A stretch of DNA of 64,000 nt from assembly GCF_932294415.1 (NCBI RefSeq), contig NC_065535.1, positions 12,432,282-12,496,281 on the forward strand. The letters run 5' to 3'. The notes beneath the pieces were generated by a model. The model made no database searches. It saw nothing but the letters and a program-made list of their open reading frames with translations, and was not told the DNA's origin. This DNA is from Quercus robur. Taxonomy: Eukaryota > Streptophyta > Magnoliopsida > Fagales > Fagaceae. Position numbers and translations under genes: made by a program. Shown piece by piece: positions 12,429 through 24,446 of this stretch; within the stretch, counting starts at the first letter, position 1; each line of letters starts with the position of its first letter.

Positions 12429-15400
12429 CTAGTGTTGTAGTTGAGCCTCGTTGCAGTACCTCTTGAAGTTCAAAGCCTCATCCACCAAAAACTCACTAAA
12501 AAAATTATTCATGTCAGCAAAATTATGCATGGAAAAGCAAATGCTAGAACCAAAAGTAATTGAAATAACTCACAAGATTTTCTCAGCCATTACTGATGTT
12601 TCCCATCTTGGACTCCATGGATACTCAGTAATAAGAGGTGACTTGGCTGGTACACCGTGGGAGTTCATATGCTACAATTACATTGACATAAGCTAATCAG
12701 TGAGATGATTTGAAGACCATTAATTGGTCACCGATGAAAAGCCTTCTCTAACAATACAGATACACATTGGCCTAATACATTCTTTAAGCTTTAAAGGCCC
12801 AGTGGTTCCTTATAAAGTTTATCGATCTTTTGTTTTGGATAAACTCAATAGCTTATTGATATTATTTGCACAGTGATCTAAATGGAAAAACAACAGAATC
12901 AAAATGTGAAAGTGCATGATTTAAAAGTCAGACACTTCTCCTTGTACTAAATTTTACAACTGTGCCTTCTACGAAGGGGAGAGCGTGTCATTTGGGATAG
13001 AGCTCATTAGCACATATGTTGCAAATAGGAATTACCTATTGCTATGAACAAAAAAGAAGCCAGTAGGGCTAATGAAGATACCACCAAACCATATACCATT
13101 CAAATGTTTATGAAATCATACAAGTGGCATAATTCAGCACTTGGGGTTTAACAATTCCATTAACAGGCAATGTAATTGGATAAGATGTATGGCTGTGCAC
13201 ATTCTTATAGCTACATTAAAATGTATGGCTGTATTAGGGGAAAAACTTATACCTGAGAACTTTGAAGCATCAAACCTGGTTGCTGCTTTGGAAACTGAGT
13301 TGAAATGCTGAAGTGAACCTACAGTAACAGGACTTTGAGGAGTTTGTTCACGTGCAAATAACAAAAATTAATCTATAGAATCAATCATCACAAAATAAAA
13401 CAAGTTTCATACCAAAACCCTTTGAAAATAAAAATACCCACGGTAGAAAATAAAGAATTGTATACCAATACGAGAGTTTGCAACCACTACATGACTAGAT
13501 GTTTTCTGGCACAATCCAATTTATGCTTAAATAAGATGATACCCTAGTCATAGAGGAATCTAAAATTACTATCATTCATTTAACTGATATGAATCCTTTC
13601 AGTGTGTTAGAAAATAGGTTTAACACCACTGAATTTGCAAAAAATATTTGTCTGCCTAGTGCCCTCATACAGATGATAGTGCCATAGTCCAACAATAGCC
13701 ACAGGCTTCTCACATATCTATGAAGAATGATAGGAAAGACGGTTTAAATACAATTCATAAGCCATTAAAAAAAAATTTCCAAAATGTCAACAATTGTTGA
13801 GTATAAAACAGTACAGACTCAAAATCTCAAAAATATAAATGGATTGAAATTTACTGAAAGTCCATTGCAATAACTACAGAAAATTAGGAAAACAACTAGT
13901 TGCTAAGTGCATATAGAGTACCTTTTTTTTTTTTGGTAAAACGGATGGCCAAAAAATGACTAGAAACAAGGCAGATACAACACAGGCAAATGGAGAACAC
14001 CATCCAATAATTTTCTACAAGGTAATGCTAAACATGTTCTGTAACTTAATCTTTGTCTATCTGCATTTTCCCCTAGGCTAAATGTGTGGTCAACTTGCTT
14101 TGCAGAACTTGACCTTATTTCAACTGAAGATCTAGTGTATGAAACTACACACAACCTATTGCATTAGTCATGAAGTTTGCAATTATTATGGTAAAAATTT
14201 TGGATAATTCATTTATCAACTCCTTGCCACGCAGTGTGGCCTCAAGGCTCAATGGGATAATATAAGCAAAAAATGAGGAAATAATATTATACCAGGAATG
14301 TAAATGCCCCAGAGCCAGCAAGAAATGTTGCCTTTCTGCAAAAGATCTGTCAAGAAAAGTAATGATAACCAACTAATAAGTCTTAATGGTTCAAACAATT
14401 TTGCAAAACATTATAACGCCTGGTATGCATACCGGATCAGCTTCTAACGGCCTTCCGAACAGAGGGGCTAATGACTCAATAAAGCGCCTTCTAACATCAA
14501 TAAGTGAAACTGCCTCCAAGATCTTCAATAAAAAAACAACTATATGATGAATTCATGCTTTAAGTGCAAACTATCTCACTAGATGAAGACTATGCAGCTG
14601 ACCTGTTTCTCAAGAGATTCTTCCAGATGGGGAAGATATTCTGCCATGCACCTATGGAGGAGAAAAAAAAAAACTATGAACATGATGATATGTTGACACA
14701 CATCCTTGTATGAAGGCAGAATGATATGATAACATACATTCCATCCAACCATGGAGGAAGTTTGAAATCTTCAATAGAAAAGATAGACTTCAAGTCAGAG
14801 GTAGATAGTAATTTCAGACGAGGTGCTGAAGAAGCAGATACATATTTTCTCCCAACAGGGTAGATAACCTTCATCAATCAAAAAGAAGACAAAAGTTCAA
14901 GATGCTAAAGAAAAACATTAAGAGCCAAGAAAAAGATAAGGATAAAATGAAAGAAAAATAAAACCTGCAAGTATATCTTTGGTGAATGTCTCCAAGGGCA
15001 CCCGTGCACCATCTTATCAATGTTCATTTCTGTAAGAGGCACTGCAAACTTCACCTCCTCTGGCTACGCTAAAAGTCAAAGGCATAAAAACCACAAATAT
15101 AATAAAAAGCTATAAGAAGTATTTAAAATCACCATGGATCAGCTCATAGACTAAATTAGAAAAAATGTGAACATGTTCTTTAAAATTGATACCTTTTCAG
15201 CACTAGAACTCAAATGCATTTCAATTCCCTGTAGGATAGTAATGGGCGTTAAGGCAAAATTCCAAGTGCTGAATTTTCCATTCAAGACATAATCTATAGA
15301 ACAATGGGGCTTAAACAGTAAAAATTGGTGACTAAATGAAGACAGCACATATAGAAGAACTTAACCGAGCCCATCAAACTTTTAAATTTTGAGCCATTGA

Positions 15401-18400
15401 AGTCGATAAAATGGAATAGGAACACACAAATATAGAAATGCTAATCACACAAACAAAAAATAATATCATTAGAAACCATAAAAATAAAACAAAAGAAATC
15501 AAATTATCGGGAATATTCAAAACTGTCCAAATTATTGTGAAATTAAACTTATGAATCTGTGACACCCCATATTGATTGGATATTGAATGAGTGTGTGTTG
15601 TGTGGGTGTGTGTGTCATGTCCCACATCGAGCATATCCCGGGTAGATCTGGGTTTTATTTACAACTATGAGGAGCCTCAATTGTGACTAGACAAGTCCTT
15701 TTGAGGTATAGCACAGATATGGTTAGCTCTTTTCCTTGGGTCATTACATGGAACAACAATATCAGATACTAAATTTGGTTTTATGCTAGGATAGTCTACC
15801 ATGGAAGCAATTTCTTACTTAGACATTTAATAGCAAAACATGGAAGAAGCCTATAAAGATGTTTTAATTGATATAAAAAAGAAAAGCATATGCTAGAGTA
15901 CCTAGGGAGGTTATGTAGTAGGTTTTAGAAAAAAAAGGAGTTCCTCCTAAATATATTAAGCTAAAGTATATCAAGTTGATTAATGATATGTATGAGAATA
16001 TGTGTGGCATTAATGATAGGTTTGTGTTCAGCTTTAAAGTCTATATTGATTTGAATTGGTTATGATGAACTTACTAGATCGATTCAAGATAAAGTCCCAT
16101 GGTGTTTTTTCTTTTTGCTGGCAATAGAGCTTTAGTGAATGAACTAGACATGAAGTCAATGCCAACTTGTAAATCTAGAGGGAAACTTTAGATTCTAAAA
16201 GTTCTGGGTTTAGTAAGTCTAAAACAAAGTACATGGAGTGTAATTTTATAGTTCCATCTTCATTTATCTTGTTACTAAAAACCCCTATGTACAGGGATAC
16301 CAAAAAGTAAATACCTTTGATATTTTGGATTAACAATTCACAAGAATGTGGAGAGCTTGAGATTGAAGATAATGTGAAACATAGTATACAAGCATTGTGG
16401 ATGAAATGGAGAAGGGCATCCTCAGTATTGTGTGATCATAGAATATTTATTAAGTTAAAGGAAAAGTTTTACAAGACTACTATAAGACCAGTCATGCTAT
16501 ATGGTACCAAATGATGAGCTACTAAGAAACAACATTTTCAAAAAATGAGTGCAGCTAAAATGAAAATGCTAAAATGGACAAGTGGAAATACAAGGAAAGA
16601 TACAAACGAATAACTTCAATTAAAGATGGGGTCACTCCCATTGATGAAAAGATAGGGGAGAATCACTTGAGATGGTTTAGTCAAGTGCAAAGGAGAGTGA
16701 TTAAAGTACCAATGAGGAAGAGTGATTTGATGTAAGCTCTTGAGAATGAAAAGAGTTAGGGAAGAACTAAAAAACACTAGTAGCAGTAGTAGGAAAAAAA
16801 AGGAGGTGTGAGAGGATGATTTTGGATAGGATAATTGATGGAAAAGAATACATGTTAATAGTTTAGACTAAGATAAATATAAGGGCAGCTACCATTGATG
16901 AAAAGAAAGAGAGTCACTTGATACAATTTGGTCATGTGCAAAAGAGATTGATTAATGTACTGGTGAGGAAGAATGATTTCATTCAAGTGGAAGAAATGAA
17001 AAGAGAGAGTATGCTTTTGAATAGGACAAAATGACGGAGAAGATAACATTTGAACGATCCCAATTAGTTTGTTCAGAATCCATAAGCCAATCACATAACA
17101 TTTGGGACTATGGTTTTGATGTTGTTGAAAACCAAATTATGGGGGAGAAAAAAAATAGAAGCAGAAATTTGATAATTACAAATTACTTTAACACAATTAA
17201 CAAAGAGATTAATAAAGAACCCTCACATGGCTAAAAAATAGTTGGATCCACTGCCAGAATAGTAAGAAAGTATCTTATTAAAGAAAAAGAAATAAGTTCC
17301 AGACCACATGTTAAAAAAAATTGCTCATAAGTAAACCTTTTATCAGCTTTCTATGGACAGAGAAGCAACATCAGCATGGTTCACTAATATAGACAAGGTC
17401 CAATTCACATGATTGGTGTCACACTCCCATCTTATACCAAAAAACCCACCCTATTTTATTTTTCCTTTTAGTATTTCCACACAACATCCCCACCACCCTC
17501 CACCAAAAAAAAAAAAAAACACTCCATGTAGCAAGCAGGAAGGTCACATGCCAAGCCTACATGACCAGTCCGTGATTCCCAACAATCCTATTTCTTCATT
17601 TTCATATTTTTGAACATCCACTCAGAGAGCATGAAGAGAGAGAAGAATAGACACTGTTAATGACCCAGACTTTAGCTTATGTGTTCAATAAATAACTGAT
17701 TCCTTGTACATTTATAGCATCACGATTACGAAAAAATAATTACCCTTGGCTCCTTCCCCATTCTTGATCACAACACCACTGCCGTATCATATGTCAAGTT
17801 ACAAATGAAGCCATTGTTCACCATTTTCCTCTTCAACACCCATTCTCATTTCCCAATCTAATATGGATTATTTACACCATATCCACCTTGTTTCTTCCAT
17901 ATAATGCCTTGAAAAAGGTGGAAAAGGATGCCTTCAAGTTTTCACATTCAAAACATAAATATGAAACGCAATTGCAAGCGATCACCTATGCTTCTTGCAC
18001 AAAGTCAGAAACACAAGCATAGATCTTTAATAATGAACTCAAAATATTACCACCTAAAAAAAGAAGAAGTAAACCACTAATTCCAGCCCCTGAAGTACAA
18101 CCGCGATAATCCCATAACATTCATCACAAATTTAGAATCGATTATGCATACATATCGTATTTTTCCCATCAAAACTATTAACATTATTTCTCATATCTAT
18201 AGCATTCAAATCAAAACTGTACATTACCTCCCTAAACGCAATAGTGCTAACTTCAAATTTCAACCTATCATCATCGACTTCATCAACACGCTTTCTCTGA
18301 TAGTTCATATATTGATCCCTATAAAACCAAAAAACAATTGCATTTCAAATTTCAACCTAACTAGCTAAACCACATGAACTCTCAAAAAATTAAAAACACT

Positions 18401-18966
18401 AATCACAGAAATCACTGACCTAAGCTGTTGAAGAAGAACCATAAGCCGCGTTGGGTCCTTGCCATTCCAATCAGATAAACAATTCTTCGCCGAATTTGCA
18501 TTACCTTCAACTCCATCATTCCTTGCCAGAAATGAAAGAAAATTTTCATCTTCGGCTCCAAATATAACATCCGGCGCAGAAATTGGCGATTCTGAATTGT
18601 ATATAAAATCCCCTACAAGTTCAACCAAATCTAAATTTAGGTTACGAAGAAGAAAATAGTGAAGTACTTGGAAGTACCAGATCTCACTGACATTTTATGA
18701 AGTCAAGGCAATAGGGAATGACTATTGTGAAGCGGTCAATGACTCCAGTGGAGAACTTGCTACCGGACCACAAATGTTCAATCTGCAAAGGAATAAAATG
18801 AATTTGTATGATCTAGGCTTTTTTTTTTTTTTTTTTTTAGCTCTGTTTGGTTTCCGAGAAAATGGAAGGGAAAGATGAAGAGTGTTACCTTAACACTGAG
18901 GGGAAAGTGAGAGAGAAGGTAGTTGAGCTGAGCAGCGATTATAGGAGGAACTCCATCGGAAGCCAT
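12429..18966 (-). CDS. BRE: BRE/BRCC45 (BRISC and BRCA1-A complex subunit), 13 exons, complete
   Basis: Scaffold subunit of the complexes that hold the K63-specific deubiquitinase BRCC36, acting in DNA repair and cytosolic ubiquitin editing. Exons: 18889-18966, 18692-18782, 18420-18612, 18228-18318, 15193-15228, 14965-15063, 14738-14868, 14603-14651, 14433-14522, 14293-14346, 13253-13318, 12574-12671, 12429-12495. All junctions are GT-AG and phases close exactly, giving 380 codons plus TAG, close to the remembered Arabidopsis homologue. Recognised blocks are MASDGVPPIIAAQLNYLL, APDVIFGAEDE, KYVSASSAPRLKLLS, LEAVSLIDVRRRFIESLAP, FGRPLEAD, TQFPKQQP and TEYPWSPRW. The UEV-like fold has no catalytic residue to check. 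Intron 4 (15,229-18,227) is about 3 kb because of insertions. Exon 5 is only 36 bases. Confidence 0.93.
15558..15748 (+). mobile_element. TRIM-like solo LTR in BRE intron 4
   Basis: Begins TGTGACACCCC and ends GGGTCATTACA, about 191 bp. It contains the tcccacatcg motif common in plant TRIM LTRs. A closely related copy with a clear target duplication lies at 44,986-45,160, which defines the ends. No target duplication is visible here, so it is the older of the two. Confidence 0.7.
15830..17130 (+). mobile_element. Degenerate LINE (non-LTR retrotransposon) 3' part
   Basis: Conceptual translation gives pieces typical of plant LINE reverse transcriptases: AYARVPREVM near 15,890, KGVPPKYIKL near 15,940, then IQALWMKWRRASSVLCDHR and KFYKTTIRPVMLYGTK at 16,390-16,510, and GVTPIDEKIGENHLRWF at about 16,630-16,680. 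It is broken by stops and frameshifts. A short segment resembling 16,680-16,750 recurs at 16,930-17,010. It lies antisense inside BRE intron 4. No intact ORF or poly-A tail was found. Confidence 0.7.
17131..18227. other. Remaining part of BRE intron 4
   Basis: AT-rich intronic DNA with an A-run at about 17,505-17,519. No exon was found between the 15,228 acceptor and the 18,228 donor. The exon phases close without one. Confidence 0.6.
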
Positions 18967-19242
18967 TGTCGTCACTCGTAGAGAGAGAGAGAGAGAGAGG
19001 GGTTTTGGGCCTTTTGGCAATCGATGACGGCAGCGATAAGCGGTTAAATCGGATATATGGCGAAACGCCGCCGTTGAGATTTGTTTATTTTTGACTAAAT
19101 TACAAATTACAACCATAAAGTTTGGATTGTTTGAATTTTAGGCTTTAATGTTTGGGAGTTTTTGAATTTTACACATTGATGTTTTAGAATTTGAATTTTA
19201 AAAATTCTATTTTAACTAGTAGGTCAATGGTCGAATCATAGG

Positions 19243-19912
19243 TAGGGATGATAATGAGGCGGCAGAGGGCCAAAGGATGGAGTCTTTGTCCTTGCCCCGC
19301 ATAGTTTTGTCATGTCCTATCTTCACCCCGCCCCGCCTCACATGATGGGAAAACTTTCTCACCCCATCCCCGCCCTTTGGGGCCCCCAAAGTCTCGCCCC
19401 ACCTCGTAAAACTCTACTTTTTATTAATTTTCTTTACAACTAGTACATTTTTTTTAATTAAACCTATTTCGTTAATAAAAATATAATTGAAATTACAATT
19501 AAATCTATCCCATCAAATCAAATCAATTTTTAGAAAAAATTGAATAATATATCCAAGTGTTTAACAAGACAATCACAAAAAAAAAAAAAAAAAAAAAAGC
19601 AAAAACAAAAAATCTCATAGTATAATACATAACAAAATAAAGGCAAAGAAGCGTATTGGATAGAATAAAATGAGGTAATATTGATATATTTACAATTATA
19701 TAACCTTTTAGCAACACGAGGCGGGGTGGGAATGGGGAGGGGTGTGGTGGGTGGATCTAAAAAGTCTAAACCCATCTCCACCCCGACTTGTGATGTGGGG
19801 CTAAAATCTTACCCCATCTCCGTCCCACTACTTTTACGAGGCGGGAAAAACCCGTGCGGGCCGAAGCGGGGAGAGGCGAGTTAAGTGGGGCAGGACAAAA
19901 TTGCCATCTCTA
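19243..19912. mobile_element. hAT-type non-autonomous transposon with GC-rich subterminal repeats
   Basis: Ends are TAGGGATGATAAT and ATTGCCATCTCTA (inverted). They are flanked by 8-bp duplications ATCATAGG (19235-19242) and ACCATAGG (19913-19920) that differ at one base. An 8-bp duplication fits hAT. The subterminal zones are rich in ccccgccccgcc and ggcgggg motifs, forming long imperfect inverted arms around an AT-rich centre. No transposase frame. It sits about 280 bases upstream of the BRE start codon. Confidence 0.8.
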
Positions 19913-19920
19913 ACCATAGG

Positions 19921-20834
19921 GTCAAATAAAAAGATTTTAAAAATTAAATATCGCTCTATTTGTTTCGCTAGAAAACTTTCTGTAAATATAGTTTTCCACA
20001 TTTTTCAGTGTTTGGTACCACAAAAAAAACTGGTCTCCGCCTCTGAGTTTCTGGATTCTTACAAAATTTGTTATTTTATACTCTAAAAAGTTACCATAGA
20101 ATTTTATAACTCACCCAACATCTCAAATTTTATTTTAACATATAGCTCATAGCTCATTGAGTAGCAAATATGGAGTTCAAGATCTAACTATAAAAAAAAT
20201 TGATTAATTTTTTTTTGTTTGATGGTTACAAAAAACTTCATTCCTATCTACCAACTTGCAAATGAGAACATATTCGCAGCGGTAATTATTTCATTCCTCT
20301 CTACCAAAATCCCAATTCTTTACTTTGAATTTCAAACTTGATTTTATTTTTTTCTCTATGAATTTTTTGGTTTGATGGATTCCAAGTAGTTCTTTTTTGC
20401 ACATAAAAGTGCTAAAAAATAAAGAAGAAGAAGTAAGAATGAATGAAGTAAAAGACGAAAATTTTAAACATAATGCCTATACGGCTCTAAATTGCTTTTA
20501 CATAAGATAATCTTTATGGTAAATTAATAATATTGTTATATAATAAATGATAATTGTTTAGAGGAATTGTATTTGTTGGTAGATACATTATGCAAATACT
20601 ATGCAGTGATAATATATTATGTAGATACATTATATGAATACATAATTTTGAGTAATATTAAACACTTGTGGTTGACCATAGTAAACAATTAGTATACCAG
20701 TAAAAATAATAGACAATTAAAAGTTATTGCTATCTGTACTTATTAAAAATGTATTCTCATGTCAATTTCATGTATATAGACAAATAGTTGATATATATGT
20801 GTGTGTGTGTGTGGTTGATATATATATATATATA
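19921..20834. other. Intergenic AT-rich DNA
   Basis: No gene recognised. The right end is a (TG)n/(TA)n microsatellite at about 20,798-20,842 that served as target for the next element. Confidence 0.5.
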
Positions 20835-20842
20835 TATATATG

Positions 20843-21609
20843 CAGGGCCGGATCTACCCTAGATGCAATGGATGCAATTGCCTAAGGCCCCCAAGTAAAA
20901 CAAGGCCCCTAAATTTAAACTAATAAAATTATCTCTTTATGTGTAAAAATATTAATTAAGCTTCAAATATTAATTAATGCATATAAATAATTTTTTTATC
21001 AAAGAAAAAGCATAAAAAAAAAAAAAAAATTGTGAGCTATGCAGGAGAATTGATAATCTCAAAGAAAAAATAAAGAAAAAAAAAATCTCTTCGTGAGCTG
21101 TGCTCTTGACGGTTCGATCTCTGTTTGGGAGTTTTGATTTGAGCGTACAACTCAGTCTCCCAAAACACAAACAGAAAAAATCTTTCTTTCTCTCTCAACA
21201 ACTCAATAAAGAAAAACTAAAAACAAGACCCAAAAAAATCAATCTCAAACCTTAGATTTTATACTCATTGCTAGAAACTCTGCCATTCTCCCCATTTAAA
21301 TTTTATGTAGCAGCTTGAAATTTGTTATGGTTCTGATCTTTCTCCCTTCAGGTTTGGCTCTTAAAAACCTTTCAGATTTGTGTCAAGCTCTCACTCTACT
21401 TCTTTTTCTTCCTAAAATTTCATTTTCTTATGGCAGTGGTAGAAGATAAAACAGAAGCCACATATTGAAAAAGTAGCTTCATTTACTGTCAAGGTGTTAC
21501 CTCCTCACCCTTTTATTTATAGTCATTATTCAGTCAAGTGTTTAGTATTTTTAATATTTCCCTTCCTAAACTTATCACACAGCCACAAAGTGACCCACAT
21601 GATGTACAG

Positions 21610-21661
<52 letters not shown>

Positions 21662-22046
21662 AGCTTTATTTTTTTACTTTTCCTCTTTTATTACATATTA
21701 GCTTGGTGAATACTGCTACAATTTTAGGGTGTTGTGAACAATGGAGACTCGATAGAGCTAAATTTTTTCTTTTCATTTTTATCATTAAATGGTGATTTTG
21801 GATGTAAATTTGCTTATTTGTTTAGCTGTTGATAGTGGTTAAAATACAATCATATATATATATATATATATATATAATATTTTGACACTCTGATAAATGA
21901 TTTAGATTTTTTGATAAAACAAGTTTAAATTTTTTTTTTTTTTACCAATAAATGAAAATTACTTCAATTGAATTATTAAATTATATAAAAAGAGGCCCCA
22001 TTGAACATGGTCGCCTTAGGCCACAAAATATCTCAAGCCGGCCCTG
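20843..22046. mobile_element. hAT-type non-autonomous transposon, 1.2 kb
   Basis: Terminal inverted repeats CAGGGCCGG and CCGGCCCTG, with 8-bp target duplications TATATATG at 20835-20842 and 22047-22054. The subterminal DNA has matching gcctaaggcccc and gtcgccttaggcc motifs. The inside has a poly-A run of about 49 bases (21,611-21,659), an (AT)n tract and unique, UTR-like sequence around 21,100-21,480. No transposase frame was seen. Confidence 0.85.
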
Positions 22047-22054
22047 TATATATG

Positions 22055-23400
22055 TATGTATGTATGTTACTGTCCATATATATGAGCGAGATGAGTAGTA
22101 GAGATCATGAAAATTTGATAACTAATTTTAATTGCATCTATTATCAAAATTTTAGTATGAAAACCAAATTCATTCTTGGTTATTTATTTATATTGATTAC
22201 ATTAGTTGGTTTACATAAAAACACATGCTTTAAATTACAAAAGAAATATAAAAAATAAAAATAAAAATAATAATTTGCATACCAAACACCAAAAAAATTA
22301 TCAATCTCATTTTTAAAGTCGTTACCAAACACTAGAAAATGATACAGTTTTCTAGAAAATAGAAAATGCTAAGGCATATGCCTAAATTAAACCTGCTATT
22401 ATAATTCAAAATAAGGTTTATCATTAAAAATTCTATAAAATTCACAAGCATAATAAACCAATGTTATAAAATTGCAACAAAGTTTTTGCTAAATAAAATT
22501 TTTATTAAATGTCTTTAAATTATGCATATTAAAATAAAATTAAAAAAAGAAAATCTCAAATGATGGAGATAAAAAAGAGAAAAAAAATTGTTAAAGACTT
22601 AAACTTAAAGCAATAAACAAATATGACAAAAAAAAAAAAAAAAAAAAGGTAAACAAAAGAAGAGAGAATAAGGTTTAAACAACTACGTGAAATTAAAAAA
22701 TAATATGTTCATAGCAAAAAATTGATGCAGAGTTGCATGTTTGGGAAACTGGAACTATGAAAAGTGATGGGTAGAATAGTGTGAATTTGCTAAGAAGTGA
22801 GAGAACGGTTTTTTTTTTTTTTTTTTTTAATATCTCTTTAGGTTTTCTCTTATTTAAATTACCACATTATTACACATTAAACAATAAAAAAATCAATGAG
22901 ATTGACCTATTGATGTAATTTTGTACAATTTACAAACCTAACTGGGTCATTAAAATCCAATTAGGTCACATGATTTGCTTAAAACTTGCCAGGTTTTACC
23001 AGATCTTATGCACATCTAATCCAATTGATGACCCATATTGGTCTATGTGTTGAGTAACTAGATTACTGGCCTGACCAGCTAGTTCGAGCTGAGTTTAATA
23101 ACATTGCTTGTCATGCATGTTTAGTTCATCTAATAAAATAATATCAATCATTTTTATTATGCAAATTATTTAATTAATTTAATTTTTTTGTTAGGCTACA
23201 TAAATAATGGACAAACTAAATATATGCGGCACTCAATAAAAAAAATAAAAAATATTAATGAAATGGCTGCTGATGGAAATGAAATAAAATTGTAGTTAAA
23301 ATCCAAACGAGGACGATATCTTGCAAGTTTGCAATTCAGCTCGCCTGTTTTTATTTGGAAAACGGCGTCGTAGCTGCGGTTAAACCTGCCGCTTGGTACA
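22055..23400. other. AT-rich intergenic DNA
   Basis: No gene recognised. Homopolymer runs lie at about 22,628-22,647 (A) and 22,809-22,829 (T). Confidence 0.5.
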
Positions 23401-23405
23401 AATAT

Positions 23406-23538
23406 TGGGCCGGGCTTTTTATCTTGAAGTGGGCTTTAGTGGATTTAATAACCTAATTCTTACCCGATTGGTTGAGGAGGGTAGAATCGTCAAATAAATT
23501 ACAGAAACCCTAATGACGAAGCCCGTGTCCTTTAAATA
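23406..23538 (+). promoter_or_regulatory. Site II / telo-box promoter of the snoRNA cluster
   Basis: Two site II-type motifs, TGGGCC (23406-23411) and TGGGCT (23430-23435), precede a canonical telo-box AAACCCTAA (23505-23513) and a TATA-like TTTAAATA (23531-23538). This is the known architecture of plant snoRNA and ribosomal-protein promoters. The first snoRNA starts about 105 bases after the TATA-like motif. Confidence 0.75.
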
Positions 23539-23641
23539 GAGATCGCTTTGTGCCTCCAAACAATTAGATTTCTTATCAGAAGCCGTAGTTCTCTTCCTCT
23601 TACTCTCTCTATATCTTTTAGTTTGTTTTGTATGAAATAGT

Positions 23642-23745
23642 GAAATCAAGTGATGAATTTGGATTTAAAATTCTCACGACGGTCGTCTGAGACACTTTTT
23701 AAAGTGTCGGAGTTGATGCAATAATCCAATACTTCTGATGGTTTC
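23642..23745 (+). ncRNA. Box C/D snoRNA 1, guide to the 25S rRNA peptidyl-transferase segment
   Basis: All four boxes are in order: C GTGATGA (23650-23656), D' CTGA (23687-23690), C' TTGATGC (23713-23719), D CTGA (23735-23738). The terminal stem GAAATCA/TGGTTTC (23642-23648 with 23739-23745) pairs at seven positions, one as U-G. The guide before D' contains TCTCACGACGGTC. It is perfectly complementary over 13 bases to GACCGTCGTGAGA, which I know as a conserved segment of 25S rRNA next to the peptidyl-transferase centre. The +5 rule points to the first C of GACC as the 2'-O-methylated base. No target is proposed for the guide before D. Confidence 0.88.
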
Positions 23746-23828
23746 TTCTCTGTGTTTTCTTCCCTTGTTACTTTTCTCTTTATATAATCGTTTGTTTTTT
23801 ATTCTTGATTTTATTCATAATTATGAGT

Positions 23829-23915
23829 GGGGCACAATGATGATGAATTGATCATTGTCCGATTAAATTCATGACAGGATATATATCCTCCTACTCATTC
23901 TGAATTGCTTGCCTC
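23829..23915 (+). ncRNA. Box C/D snoRNA 2, guide to 25S rRNA
   Basis: C box ATGATGA (23837-23843; a second overlapping copy lies at 23840-23846) and D box CTGA (23900-23903). The terminal stem is GGGGCA (23829-23834) with TGCCTC (23910-23915). The guide before D contains CCTCCTACTCAT, complementary over 12 bases to ATGAGTAGGAGG, which I recall from plant 25S rRNA (the GATGAGTAGGAGG segment). The predicted methylated base is the A of GATGA. Internal D'/C' boxes are degenerate. It follows snoRNA 1 by about 83 bases, fitting one polycistronic precursor. Confidence 0.8.
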
Positions 23916-24028
23916 TCTCATCAGATTTCGAAAATCTCAACCTTCGTCAATCTTTTTTTTTTTGGTTTTTTTTTTAGGTTTGTGTTTTTTTTTGTTTTTG
24001 ATTTAAATCTGTGTTATATATGAATAAT

Positions 24029-24122
24029 GAGGCACTGTGAGGAATATTTTAAAAGTGTGAGATTGAAAATCTATGAAATTCTCAATAATCAAGCATAAAG
24101 TCCTTTTCATTCTGAGTGCCTC
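24029..24122 (+). ncRNA. Box C/D snoRNA 3, guide to 25S rRNA 5' region
   Basis: A perfect 7-bp terminal stem GAGGCAC (24029-24035) / GTGCCTC (24116-24122) directly abuts the D box CTGA (24112-24115). The C box is the near-consensus GTGAGGA (24037-24043, one mismatch). The guide before D contains AAAGTCCTTTTCAT, complementary over 14 bases to ATGAAAAGGACTTT, a segment of the 5' part of plant 25S rRNA as I remember it. The predicted target is the first A after GATG. It lies about 113 bases after snoRNA 2 and is the last member seen. Confidence 0.82.
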
Positions 24123-24149
24123 TTTACTTGTTTATAAAGAAGTCGGCTA

Positions 24150-24228
24150 ACTGCATAAAAATGAATGAATGTACATCGTTTCAACACATAAGATAGATAC
24201 AATGCAATGCTTCATCTCCTAGTCACAA
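24150..24228 (+). repeat. 79-bp direct repeat, copy 1
   Basis: The segment starting actgcataaaaatgaatgaa is repeated without visible change at 24447-24525. It starts 28 bases after snoRNA 3. No function is recognised. Confidence 0.85.
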
Positions 24229-24446
24229 GTTAGTAAAGTAAATCCCATAGTGGTAGCAGAGAGCCAAGATGATTCCCATTTAGTTTTTAGTTTAACCCAT
24301 TCGAATTAAGAACAACAATGACCATAATTCTAAGTAGACATTAACAGATATTAGCTATTATGTGAGATCTTTAAATCTAAATCAAGCAAAGAAGAACCAA
24401 AATCAGTTTCAGGAAAAGAATCAAGATCATAAAAATGAATGAATAT

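Noticed and set aside
23650-23745. Second rRNA target for the D-box guide of snoRNA 1
   Set aside because: The bases before box D do not match any rRNA segment I can recall, so only the D' guide is claimed.
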